From Luteococcus sp048595755 (GTDB taxonomy: Bacteria; Actinomycetota; Actinomycetes; Propionibacteriales; Propionibacteriaceae), in the NCBI RefSeq assembly GCF_048595755.1, contig NZ_CP184360.1, positions 1,860,001 through 1,924,000 of the forward strand: a stretch of DNA of 64,000 bases, written 5' to 3'. Under the pieces are notes generated by a model, which was given only the letters and a program-made list of their open reading frames with translations, was not told the DNA's origin and did not search any database. Shown here one piece after another: positions 1 through 7,582 of the stretch; the first letter of the stretch is position 1; each line of letters begins with the position of its first letter. The translations under genes and the position numbers were made by a program.

Positions 1-702
1 GGCCAGCACGCGGCCGTTCCGGATGGTCCAGGCCAGGGCAACCTGTGCGGCCGTCGCGTCGTGACGCTTCGCGACGGCACCCAAGGCCTCGGCGCCGGGC
101 GCGTCGAAGATCCGGGCCTGCTCCAGCGGGGAATAGGCCATGATCGGCATCCCCGACGCGGCGGCTGCCGGGAAGACGCCCAGCTCCGGACCGCGTCGGG
201 TCAGGTTGTAGAGCACCTGGTTGGTGGCGCAGCCCTCACCGCCGGGTACCTGCCCGAGCTCGCGCAGGTCGTCGGCATCCAGGTTGGAGACACCCCAGGC
301 TCCGATGAGTCCCTCGTCGACGAGGGCCTCGAAGCCGGCGACGGTCTCGGACAAGGGGTGGCGTCCGCGCCAGTGGAGCAGGTAGACGTCGATGTGATCG
401 GTGCGAAGCCGCGCCAAGCTGCGCTCACAGGCGGCGCGCACACCGTGACGCGACGCATTGTGCGGGTAGACCTTGCTGACCAGCACGGCGTCGTCGCGAC
501 GCCCGGCCAGCGCGTCGCCCACCACTTCCTCCGCGCCGCCGTCGGCATACATCTCTGCGGTGTCCACCACCACGAGCCCGGCGTCCAGCCCGGCTCGCAG
601 GGCATCGGCCTCCTGCGAGCGAGGGGCGCGACCCTCGCCCATGTTCCAGGTGCCCAGTCCGATCGTTGGTACTTCTCGTCCGGCGAAGTCGACAGTCCTC
701 AT
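1..702 (-). CDS. Aldo/keto reductase, 3' end cut by window edge
   Basis: NADPH-dependent reductase of the aldo/keto reductase (TIM-barrel) superfamily, cytosolic, substrate unknown. The 234 visible residues start at ATG 702. The catalytic tetrad can be placed at Asp47 and Tyr52 (DTAEMY), Lys77 (LVSKVY) and His110 (YLLHW). The later VSNLDADDL and NQVLYNLTRRG segments are typical of the prokaryotic AKR5/2,5-diketogluconate reductase-like branch. The C-terminus, with the cofactor-binding loop, lies beyond position 1. It stands alone, 40 bp from the next gene's stop on the same strand. The family is clear; the specific activity is not. Confidence 0.85.
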   Translation of the reverse strand, partial: MRTVDFAGREVPTIGLGTWNMGEGRAPRSQEADALRAGLDAGLVVVDTAEMYADGGAEEVVGDALAGRRDDAVLVSKVYPHNASRHGVRAACERSLARLRTDHIDVYLLHWRGRHPLSETVAGFEALVDEGLIGAWGVSNLDADDLRELGQVPGGEGCATNQVLYNLTRRGPELGVFPAAAASGMPIMAYSPLEQARIFDAPGAEALGAVAKRHDATAAQVALAWTIRNGRVLA

Positions 703-742
703 GCCTGCCAATCTAGCCAGCCTGTCGCGGGCCGCCGCGGGG

Positions 743-1387
743 CTAGCGGCGTCGGGTCTTGCGGGTGGACGTCCGTGGACGCTTGGGGCGTGACCCCGGC
801 CGTGCCGGCGTGGGCCGTGAACCGGAGCTGGCTCGTTCCTTCTGGGTGCGCGAGCTGTTCGCGGTGCGACCCCGAACCACCCCGATGAACTCGTCCAGCA
901 GCGGATTCTCGTCGTCGACCCGCCAGGCCAGCGCCACCGGGGAAGGATCGGCGTCGACGATCGGGCGGTAAACCAGGTCGCGACGGCTGGCGGCGCGAGC
1001 CACCGACATGGGAACCACCAGCACGGCACCGACCAGCACCCGGTCGATGGCGGTGGCGTCCAGCTGTGGCAGTACCGTCTCGTCCTCCAGGTCTGCCAGG
1101 GTGACGTCGTCGACCGCCGCGATCGCGTTCTCCTTGGAAACCCAGGCGACCATCTGTTCCTCGTACAGCGGGATCGCGTGCAGGCCCTCGCGTTCGATGG
1201 GCAACCGCACGAAGCACATGTCGAGGCTGCCGTCGTGCAGGCCGAGCAGCTGCTCGTCGTCGGCCACCTCGCGGATGACCAACGGATCACGGAAACGCTC
1301 TTCCCAGGTGCGCTGCCACTTGGTGGTGGTCACTCCGCGCACGTGTCCGATGCGCAGGCCGACGGGCTGGGCGGGGTTCTGGCTCAC
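743..1387 (-). CDS. LysR-type substrate-binding domain protein without HTH
   Basis: 214-residue protein that matches the effector-binding (periplasmic-binding-fold) half of LysR regulators: GLRIGHVRGV at the N-terminus, then LDMCFVRLP and a PLYEEQMVAW strand. No winged-helix DNA-binding domain precedes it. The last ~45 residues are a Ser/Arg/Pro-rich basic tail that could contact DNA or RNA. It starts at GTG 1387, only 34 bp from a divergent DUF5997 gene. This pairing is recurrent in actinobacteria as far as I recall, so the two may act together. Function is unknown; calling it a regulator is inference from the fold. Confidence 0.75.
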   Translation of the reverse strand: MSQNPAQPVGLRIGHVRGVTTTKWQRTWEERFRDPLVIREVADDEQLLGLHDGSLDMCFVRLPIEREGLHAIPLYEEQMVAWVSKENAIAAVDDVTLADLEDETVLPQLDATAIDRVLVGAVLVVPMSVARAASRRDLVYRPIVDADPSPVALAWRVDDENPLLDEFIGVVRGRTANSSRTQKERASSGSRPTPARPGSRPKRPRTSTRKTRRR

Positions 1388-1421
1388 CCCTGCAGGCTAG
1401 CGCTCGGATACGCTCGCCGAC

Positions 1422-1790
1422 GTGAGCCAAATCCTGAAACCATCGACCGCCGCCCAGAAGCTCGGCATCCTGCTCTCGGCCGCCCCCGAGGACTTCCAAC
1501 AGGCCTCCTTCACCCGCGAGGACCTCGACGCGCTGCGGGCCGATCCGCCGGCCTGGCTCGTCGAGCTGCGCAAGAACGGCCCCTTCCCGCGTGACGTGGT
1601 GGCGCAGAAGCTCGGCGTCTCCAACTCGGGCCTGGCGCGCGGTGGCATCACCGAGCCCCTCGACGCCGAACAGGTGGGGGAGTTGCTGGCCGATCCTCCG
1701 GCATGGCTGGAGCACGAACGCTCGGTCCATCGTCAGGTGGTCGCGGAGAACGAACGCCTCAAGCAGGAGCGCTCGCGCGGCAGGAGCTGA
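1422..1790 (+). CDS. DUF5997 family protein
   Basis: 122-residue soluble protein starting at GTG 1422. It has two similar halves: both contain a DPPAWL motif (near residues 41 and 92), followed by a charged helix. The middle part (FPRDVVAQKLGVSNSGLARGG) looks like a small helix-turn-helix-like unit. The C-terminal end is a Glu/Arg-rich helix. The family is uncharacterised. Its neighbour 34 bp away on the opposite strand is a LysR-like effector domain lacking its own HTH, so this protein could supply the DNA-binding part. That is an inference. Confidence 0.7.
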   Translation: MSQILKPSTAAQKLGILLSAAPEDFQQASFTREDLDALRADPPAWLVELRKNGPFPRDVVAQKLGVSNSGLARGGITEPLDAEQVGELLADPPAWLEHERSVHRQVVAENERLKQERSRGRS

Positions 1791-1873
1791 CCGGATGCCC
1801 TCCGCCCAAGACGGAGGCGGGGGCTGACGGTCGCGGAACGGGGTCTTGTCAAAGGACGCCACCCATGCATAGG

Positions 1874-1887
1874 TTAGGCTTGCCTAA
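1874..1887. promoter_or_regulatory. IdeR/DtxR-type iron box
   Basis: Perfect palindrome TTAGGC-TT-GCCTAA, 19 bp before the ATG of the gene at 1907. It matches the core of the actinobacterial DtxR/IdeR operator consensus, which carries TTAGGCTAACCTAA at its centre. Similar boxes occur at 3206, 6145 and 28928 in this window. Confidence 0.75.
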
Positions 1888-1906
1888 TCAGCCAATGGAG
1901 GTGTCC

Positions 1907-2764
1907 ATGTCGACAGAGCAGTGCAGCCCGGTCAGTGATGCCATGGTGGCTGCCCGAACCCATTCCACCGTGCACCGGTTGTTGTCGGGTGCCGGGCTGG
2001 CCGACGTGGTGGCCTATGACCTGGATCCCGAGCGTGCCTGGCCGCTGCTGTGCCACGGGCTGGACCGGTTGGGGCAGTTCCTGGTGGCCGGTGTGTTCCC
2101 GGCCGAACTGCTGGACGGCCAGATCCACCGCGTCCGATTCGACCTGCGCAAGGGCGCCCCGGAGGTCCACGTCCAGCTCACTGCCTGCTCCGCGCATTCC
2201 CTGGGCGATCTCAGGGTGATCGACGCGGAGGAGACCGATCGCTACCTGCACAGTGGCGCCGCCACCGCCCAGATGCTCGAGGCCGCCGGCTGGCCCGACG
2301 TCCGCCTGGCCGTGCTGGAGCTGGAGGCAGTCCACGTGCACGACTTCGCCGGCATCAATTCGGTCGCCTTCGACCAGGTTGCCCGCCAGCACCACCGGGC
2401 CGTCGCCCACCACCAGGGCCACGAGATGGCCTTTCCGCTGCCCGAGGACGAGATCGTGGCGCGCGATGTGTTGGGGGAGGCCGTGGAAGGTGACCTCTCG
2501 GCCCTGGCGCGGCAGCCACGAATGCGCTGGGTCTCCACCCGGCACCACGCTGCGCCCATGGTGGATGCCGTTGGCACCCACGTCGTCGACATCGACAAGA
2601 CCGGAATTTGTGTGATGGAGGTTACAACTCATCGCACACGCATCGGTTTGTGCCCCTTTGATGAGGCAGTCTGGTCCCTGCCGGCGCTGGCCTCCGTATT
2701 GGAGCAGTGGCGGCCCCTCGACTCACCTTCGTTCGCCGATAGCGCGTCTGACAACCGAAGGTGA
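1907..2764 (+). CDS. Unknown protein under an iron box
   Basis: 285-residue soluble protein with no signal peptide or membrane helix. ATG 1907 was chosen because a GGAGG-like site (AATGGAGGTG) lies just upstream; a longer frame to 1703 overlaps the previous gene. Residues ~60-105 (RVRFDLRKGAPEVHVQLTA) are strand-rich, and a His-rich patch lies near residue 165 (QHHRAVAHHQGHE). I do not recognise the family with confidence; a DUF2470-like haem-associated protein is one possibility. The perfect iron box upstream and the nearby feo genes suggest it is made under iron starvation and handles iron or haem. A strong bidirectional terminator follows. Confidence 0.6.
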   Translation: MSTEQCSPVSDAMVAARTHSTVHRLLSGAGLADVVAYDLDPERAWPLLCHGLDRLGQFLVAGVFPAELLDGQIHRVRFDLRKGAPEVHVQLTACSAHSLGDLRVIDAEETDRYLHSGAATAQMLEAAGWPDVRLAVLELEAVHVHDFAGINSVAFDQVARQHHRAVAHHQGHEMAFPLPEDEIVARDVLGEAVEGDLSALARQPRMRWVSTRHHAAPMVDAVGTHVVDIDKTGICVMEVTTHRTRIGLCPFDEAVWSLPALASVLEQWRPLDSPSFADSASDNRR

Positions 2765-2771
2765 CAAAAGC

Positions 2772-2810
2772 GTGGGCCCCGGGTGCTGCCCGGGGCCCAC
2801 GTCTTTTTTT
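2772..2810. terminator. Bidirectional intrinsic terminator
   Basis: GC-rich perfect 12-bp stem (GTGGGCCCCGGG at 2772-2783 with its complement at 2789-2800) followed by a run of seven T on the + strand. On the - strand the CTTTTG just outside the stem gives a weaker U-tract. It separates the convergent iron-box gene and DUF1540 gene. Confidence 0.9.
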
Positions 2811-2854
2811 GTATTGTTTGTGTTGCTGGTGCTGGGGTCTGCTGCTGGGTGCTT

Positions 2855-3130
2855 TCAGCGGGCCTGGTAGGAGAGGCAGTTGCCCTTCTCCTCGCCCACC
2901 GAGATGCTCTGGGCGGTGCAGGACAGGTTCTGGTTGTGGGTGCATTCCAGGCGCTGGCAGACGGCGACGCGGCCGTCCTCGGCGGAGATCTCGGCGCGGG
3001 CGTCGAGTTCGGTGAAGGTGGTGCAGGCGGCTGCCGAGCCGACAGTGATGGCGTAGGCCTGGCACTTGCCGTTGTTGAGGGCGCAGGCAGTGGTGGCGCA
3101 CGAGTCAATGATGGGGAGAGCGATGGACAT
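2855..3130 (-). CDS. Cys-rich DUF1540 domain protein
   Basis: 91-residue protein with eight cysteines arranged as two copies of the DUF1540 pattern (C-x4-C near the start, then CQAYAITV; later C-x3-C, then CTAQSISV). Such small Cys clusters are presumed to bind metal, though the family has no established role. The start ATG 3130 follows a near-perfect GGAGG site. An IdeR/DtxR-like box (GGTTAGGCTGACCT, 3206-3219) lies in its upstream region, so expression is probably iron-linked. It sits between the iron-box gene (convergent) and the feo operon (upstream, same strand). Confidence 0.8.
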   Translation of the reverse strand: MSIALPIIDSCATTACALNNGKCQAYAITVGSAAACTTFTELDARAEISAEDGRVAVCQRLECTHNQNLSCTAQSISVGEEKGNCLSYQAR

Positions 3131-3205
3131 GATTCCTCCGAAACAGTGTTTTGTGCGCGTCTGACGAAAAGAACTCTAGAACCGGCAAAATTCCTTGTCC
3201 AGCAT

Positions 3206-3219
3206 GGTTAGGCTGACCT
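3206..3219. promoter_or_regulatory. IdeR/DtxR-like iron box upstream of the DUF1540 gene
   Basis: GGTTAGGCTGACCT keeps the TTAGGCT core and one mismatch in the right arm compared with AGGTTAGGCTAACCT. It is 76 bp before the ATG at 3130 and downstream of the nifU-like stop, so it can only serve the DUF1540 gene. Confidence 0.65.
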
Positions 3220-3273
3220 GCCGCGGAGGTATTTCGGCAATGATTCGGTTGTGGAATGGCTGGATCTCATCGC

Positions 3274-3858
3274 TCATTGGGCTTTCTTTCCGGCATTCCT
3301 GAGGTGGCCCAGCAATGGGAACAATTGATGTCTGCCATTCGCGGTCTCGTCGCGCACCTCCACCAGCTGCGGGTAGCGCTCCCGGATCGCCTTCTCCAGC
3401 CGCAGGTGCAGTGTTACCGAGGCGAGTTCACAGCCGGAGCAGGCGCCGGATGTCTGGACGAAGACGACGTCGCCCCGCACGTGGGTGAGCGTGATCCTGC
3501 CGCCATGGGAGGCGACGTGGGCGGCGAAGTCTCCGGTGATGACGTCGTGGGCGATCTCGTGCAGCGCACGATCCTCGTCGACGTCGATCGTCCAGTGATG
3601 CCACTGGGGCAGTGACAGGGCCAAGGCATGGCGGACGGCATCCCCGTCGGCCTGCCAGGACCTGCCGTTGGCCAGGTGGAGCTGCACGGCGCAGGGCTCC
3701 ACCCGGGCCGTCGTGATGGTGCCGTCGCCCAGCAAACGGCCCAGCTCGCCCGGTGCGGCGACGAGTCGCCCACCGGGGAGTTCGGCATCCAGCACACGCC
3801 AACGCAGCGCCCGGGGATCATCCCGGACGCCGGTTGGGTGTCCCAGCCGGGCGGCCAC
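3274..3858 (-). CDS. NifU-like protein, translationally linked to feoB
   Basis: 194 residues. GTG 3858 is used because it starts 2 nt after the feoB stop (TGAGCGTG), indicating translational coupling. The C-terminal ~80 residues form the NifU C-terminal (Nfu) domain: RITLTHVRGDVVFVQ followed by the CSGCELASVTLHLRLE segment, whose CxxC normally ligates an Fe-S cluster. The N-terminal ~110 residues carry a DUF2470-unlike alpha/beta region I cannot assign. The position directly after feoAB suggests it receives or senses ferrous iron, filling the place of FeoC. That role is inference; the Nfu domain is solid. Confidence 0.75.
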   Translation of the reverse strand: MAARLGHPTGVRDDPRALRWRVLDAELPGGRLVAAPGELGRLLGDGTITTARVEPCAVQLHLANGRSWQADGDAVRHALALSLPQWHHWTIDVDEDRALHEIAHDVITGDFAAHVASHGGRITLTHVRGDVVFVQTSGACSGCELASVTLHLRLEKAIRERYPQLVEVRDETANGRHQLFPLLGHLRNAGKKAQ

Positions 3859-3860
3859 GC

Positions 3861-5792
3861 TCAGCCGGCCAGTTCGACGAGGGTGCGCACCAGCCAGGCG
3901 GAGCCCCACGCCAGCACGAACATGTAGCCGAAGGCGATGGCGGGCCACTTCCAGCTGCCCGACTCGCGTCGCAGCACCGCGATCGTCGCGGTGCACTGCA
4001 GCGCGAAGGCGAAGAAGACCAGCAGCGCCGCCAGCGTCGCCGGGGTGAACAGCTTCTCCCCGGCATGCGGCCCCTCGGTCCAGGTCATCTTCTCAAGGGC
4101 CGCGGCGGGATCCTCCGGGTCGTCGGCGCTGGCGATCTGGCCCAGCGTCGCGACGAAGACCTCGCGGGCGCCCAGGGAGGCGGTCACCCCGACCGTGATG
4201 CGCCAGTCGAAGCCGAGCGGTTCGAAGACCGGTTGGATGGCCTTGCCCATGCTGGCGGCATAGGAGTTGTCGAGCTGGTAGGTGGCCACCGCGGCCTCGT
4301 CGGTGGTGTCGATGCCGGCCTCCGCCATGCGGTCCTGGCTGGCCACCGGCAGGTTCAGCAGCGCCCACAGCACCAGGGTCAGCACCAGGATGACGCGGCC
4401 GATCTTCATCAGGAAGGACTTGACCGGGTTCCACACGCCGCCGATCACGTCACGCAGGTGGGGCCTGCGGTAGCTGGGCATCTCCATGAAGAAGGGGAGG
4501 TTGGTGCCGCGCCGGCCCAGCAGTCGCTTGGCCACCCAAGCGGCGATCATGGCCACGACGGCGCCCAGCAGGTACATGGCGAACATCAGCGTGCCCTGCA
4601 GGCCGAAGGTGCCCACCTTGGCCTCCTGCGGCACCAGCATCGCGATCAGCATGGTGTAGACGGGGAGCCGGGCCGAGCAGGTCATCAACGGTGCCGAGAG
4701 CATCGTGGCCAGCCGATCCTTGGCCGAGGGCAGGGAGCGGGTGGCCATGATGCCCGGGATGGCGCAGGCGACGCTGGACAGCATCGCGACGAAGGCGCGA
4801 CCCTCGAGCCCGGCCTTGCCCATCACGCGATCCATCAGGAAGGCCACTCGTGACATGTAGCCGGAGGCCTCCAGCAGCGAGATCATCAGGAAGAGCAGCG
4901 CGATCTGGGGCAGGAAGACCAGCACACCGCCGACGCCGCCGATCAGGCCGTCGGCCACCAGGCCCTGCAGCCACGGGGTCTCGATGTGGGCCGCGGACAG
5001 CTCGGACAGCCAGGCGAAGCCGTCCTCGATCCAGCCCTGGATCGGGGCGGCGACGGTGAAGATCACCTGGAAGAAGGCGTACATGGTGGCGAAGAAGATG
5101 AGCGTTCCCCACAGGGGGTGCAGCAGTACCGAGTCGATTCGACGGGTGCGGGCATCGCTGTCGGGGGCTCGGTAGTCGGCCTCGCGCAGGACGGAATCCA
5201 CCCAGGCCTGGACCAGTGCCGGATCGGTGGGGGCCGCGAGCTCGGGCGTGTCCCACAGTTCGGGTGCGGCCAGGGCGTGCTTCACATCGGTGAGCTGCCT
5301 GCGGTCACCGGCGGTGGCGATGACCACCGTGTTGCCCAGGGCGCGCCCCAGGGCGGCGGCATCCAGGTAACCGCCGCGGCGGGCGAGCTCGTCGCAGAAG
5401 GACAGCACCACCAGGATCGGCACGCCGGTGTGCTGCGCCTGGGCCAGCAGGCCGAGCGATCGGCGCAGGCTGGTGGCATCGAGCACCACGACCAGGGCGT
5501 CGGGGTGGTCGTCACCGGTGACGGCCTCGGTGGTGACCTGCTCGTCGGGGCTGATCGCATCAAGTGAATAGGTGCCGGGCAGGTCTTCCAGCATCATCTG
5601 CTGGCCGTCGACGTTCAGCTCGCCGACCATCTTGGAGACGGTGATCCCGGGGTAGTTGGCCACCTTGGCCTTCAGTCCGGTCAGGGCATTGAACAGGGTG
5701 GACTTGCCGGCATTGGGGTTGCCCAGCAGGCAGATGCGGCGGGTGGTGGTGTGCTCGGCGGTGAGCGTTGCGCCGGCGTCGTGGCAGGTCAT
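3861..5792 (-). CDS. feoB: Ferrous iron transport protein B
   Basis: Inner-membrane Fe(II) transporter with a cytosolic GTPase head, 643 residues (shorter than the ~770 of E. coli). G1 is GNPNAGKST (24-32), the G2 region is YPGITV, and G3 is DLPG (70-73). The expected G4 N-x-x-D reads SFCD (131-134), so the guanine-specifying Asn is replaced by Ser, which is unusual. The two Gate segments keep their cysteines (SSVACAIPGIMATRSL and MTCSARLPVYTMLI), and 8 or more hydrophobic helices follow. The ATG overlaps the feoA stop (TGATG). Transcription presumably starts at the iron box near 6150. Confidence 0.93.
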   Translation of the reverse strand: MTCHDAGATLTAEHTTTRRICLLGNPNAGKSTLFNALTGLKAKVANYPGITVSKMVGELNVDGQQMMLEDLPGTYSLDAISPDEQVTTEAVTGDDHPDALVVVLDATSLRRSLGLLAQAQHTGVPILVVLSFCDELARRGGYLDAAALGRALGNTVVIATAGDRRQLTDVKHALAAPELWDTPELAAPTDPALVQAWVDSVLREADYRAPDSDARTRRIDSVLLHPLWGTLIFFATMYAFFQVIFTVAAPIQGWIEDGFAWLSELSAAHIETPWLQGLVADGLIGGVGGVLVFLPQIALLFLMISLLEASGYMSRVAFLMDRVMGKAGLEGRAFVAMLSSVACAIPGIMATRSLPSAKDRLATMLSAPLMTCSARLPVYTMLIAMLVPQEAKVGTFGLQGTLMFAMYLLGAVVAMIAAWVAKRLLGRRGTNLPFFMEMPSYRRPHLRDVIGGVWNPVKSFLMKIGRVILVLTLVLWALLNLPVASQDRMAEAGIDTTDEAAVATYQLDNSYAASMGKAIQPVFEPLGFDWRITVGVTASLGAREVFVATLGQIASADDPEDPAAALEKMTWTEGPHAGEKLFTPATLAALLVFFAFALQCTATIAVLRRESGSWKWPAIAFGYMFVLAWGSAWLVRTLVELAG

Positions 5793-6133
5793 CAGGCTGC
5801 TCCGGGGGTGGCCTGGGCGTCCAGCCGCAGGCAGATCAGGCGGGCTTCGCTCATCCGCAGCAACATCTCCGCCCCGGCGATGCGCACCATCAGCGGATCG
5901 CCCAGGGGAGCGTGGCGCAGCAGTTCCAGGCGGGCCCCGGGCGTGAAGCCCAGGTCGAACAGGCGGCGGCCAATCACCGCGTCAGGTTCGCAGGCGAATC
6001 CGACGATGGTTCCCGCAGTGCCGGGGGCCAGCTCCGACAGCAGGACGGTGCCGTCGCCCTCGACGGCCGTGTTCAGGTGGCGCGTGCCGAGCACTTGGGT
6101 CAGGCGCGCGTTGGTGATCGCAACAGGGTTCAT
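5792..6133 (-). CDS. feoA: Ferrous iron transport protein A
   Basis: 113-residue SH3-like protein that assists FeoB in Fe(II) uptake. It contains LSELAPGTAGTIVGF and RRLFDLGFTPGARLELLRHAPLGDPLMVRIAG, the standard FeoA core ending in the RMSEARLI strand. Start ATG 6133 lies 11 bp downstream of a palindromic iron box. The stop overlaps the feoB start by one base. An N-terminal ~35 residues precede the core, slightly longer than the usual 75-80 aa FeoA. Confidence 0.9.
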   Translation of the reverse strand: MNPVAITNARLTQVLGTRHLNTAVEGDGTVLLSELAPGTAGTIVGFACEPDAVIGRRLFDLGFTPGARLELLRHAPLGDPLMVRIAGAEMLLRMSEARLICLRLDAQATPGAA

Positions 6134-6143
6134 GGGGAAAAGG

Positions 6144-6157
6144 ATAGGCTTGCCTAA
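6144..6157. promoter_or_regulatory. Iron box between feoA and the divergent NRAMP-like gene
   Basis: TAGGCTTGCCTA (6145-6156) is an exact palindrome matching the IdeR/DtxR operator core. It lies 11 bp from the feoA ATG and about 120 bp before the NRAMP-like start, so it could repress both directions when iron is replete. Confidence 0.75.
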
Positions 6158-6274
6158 GTTCACTTCGGGCTGCGGGGTGGAACATTTGGTGGCCCAGTGG
6201 GTGGACAGTGGCCGGTGGGGGCACACGTGAAGGTAGCTTCGCGGGACCATCCAGAGCTGACGACGAGGTATGCC

Positions 6275-7570
6275 GTGGCACACACAGTCCCGCCCCAGAC
6301 CCCCGCGCCGCCCGCCACCTGGGCCAGGGCCCTGCGCCTGATCGGTCCCGGAATCGTGCTGGCCCTGGCCAGCGTCGGCGCCTCCGACATGGTCACCACC
6401 CTGAACTCCGGCGCGCAGTACGGCATGGCCCTGGCCTGGGTCTTCGTCGTCGGACTGGTGCTGAAGTACGCCCTCAACGAGTCCATCGCCCGGCTGCAGC
6501 TGTCCGGGGACCGCTCCTTCCTGTCACACCTGACGCAGGTGGGTGGCCGCACCTTCCCGGCCATCCTGCTGGTGGCCGAACTGCTGATCGGCCTCTTCTT
6601 CGGTGCCGGGGTGTGCTCCATCTCCACCCTGATCCTGATGGAACTGTTCCCCGGCCTACCCTTCGGCATCACCTTTGCCGCCGTGCTGGCCTCCGCCGTG
6701 GTGATGTTGTGGATCGGCCGCTACTCCTTGGTGGAGAAGGTGATGGTGGGCTTCGCCGTGCTCATGTTCTTCGGCATCGTCTACCTGGCCCTCACCTCTG
6801 CCGGCTCGGGGGCCAGCGCCGCGCAGGCCCGCCAGACCCTCCTGCCCATCCTGCCCACCAACTCACTGGTCACGGTGCTGTCGCTGATCGGTGGCGTGGG
6901 TGGTGCCACCGGGATCATGGCCTACACCTACTTCGTGCGAGAGAAGCGCTGGAGCGGCAGCGAATGGCGCACCATGGTCCGCACCGACCTGGCCGTCAGC
7001 TACCTGATGATCGGGATCTTCGCCGTCGCCATGACGGCAGTGGGGGCCTTCTGGCTACTGGGCGGCAAGCACAAGATCACCTCCAATGACGCCGTCTTCG
7101 AGGTGGGCGAGATCCTGGCCGGACAGATCGGAACCGTCGGCCATGTGCTCTTCCTGCTGTCCTTCTTCGCGGTCACCTACTCCTCGGTGCTGGGCGGTTT
7201 CCAGGGCATCGCCTATGTCACCGGCGACTGCCTGCGCGTGGTGCGCCGCTACCCGCACCAGGACGAGCCCGGCCACGACATGTCGGCCAAGGCACCGGAA
7301 TTCCGGGCCGCGCTGGTCTGGCTCGCCCTGTGCTCGGTGCTGATCCTCCAGACGGGCAAGCCCGTCACCCTGGTGCTGATCTATGCCGCGATCAGCTCCC
7401 TGGTGCTGCCCATCCTCTCGGTGGCGCTGCTCATCATCATGAACCGAGCCTCCACGCCGCCGGACCTGCGCAACGGGCGGCTGTCCAATGCCCTGCTGGT
7501 GGCCTGTCTGGCGCTGTTCGGCTTCCTGTGCCTGCTGCAGTTGCAGGAGACCATCACCGGCCTGCTGTGA
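6275..7570 (+). CDS. NRAMP-like (SLC11-fold) membrane transporter, non-canonical
   Basis: 431 residues, about 11 TM helices. GTG 6275 is preferred (ACGAGG seven bases upstream); in-frame GTGs at 6197, 6215 and 6227 are possible. TM1 reads GPGIVLALASVGASDMVTT, where canonical metal carriers have DPGN. The TM6 region reads GATGIMAYTYFVREK in place of MPH. So the metal-binding residues are absent, as in the divergent NRAMP-related branch. It shares the YTY-x3-EK feature with the transporter at 56923. Being divergent from feoAB across an iron box suggests a metal-related role, but the substrate cannot be read from sequence. Confidence 0.75.
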   Translation: MAHTVPPQTPAPPATWARALRLIGPGIVLALASVGASDMVTTLNSGAQYGMALAWVFVVGLVLKYALNESIARLQLSGDRSFLSHLTQVGGRTFPAILLVAELLIGLFFGAGVCSISTLILMELFPGLPFGITFAAVLASAVVMLWIGRYSLVEKVMVGFAVLMFFGIVYLALTSAGSGASAAQARQTLLPILPTNSLVTVLSLIGGVGGATGIMAYTYFVREKRWSGSEWRTMVRTDLAVSYLMIGIFAVAMTAVGAFWLLGGKHKITSNDAVFEVGEILAGQIGTVGHVLFLLSFFAVTYSSVLGGFQGIAYVTGDCLRVVRRYPHQDEPGHDMSAKAPEFRAALVWLALCSVLILQTGKPVTLVLIYAAISSLVLPILSVALLIIMNRASTPPDLRNGRLSNALLVACLALFGFLCLLQLQETITGLL

Positions 7571-7582
7571 ACAGGCCTGCGA

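Noticed and set aside
1703..1906. N-terminal extension of the iron-box gene
   Set aside because: It overlaps the DUF5997 gene and would place the iron box inside the coding sequence; ATG 1907 has a ribosome site.
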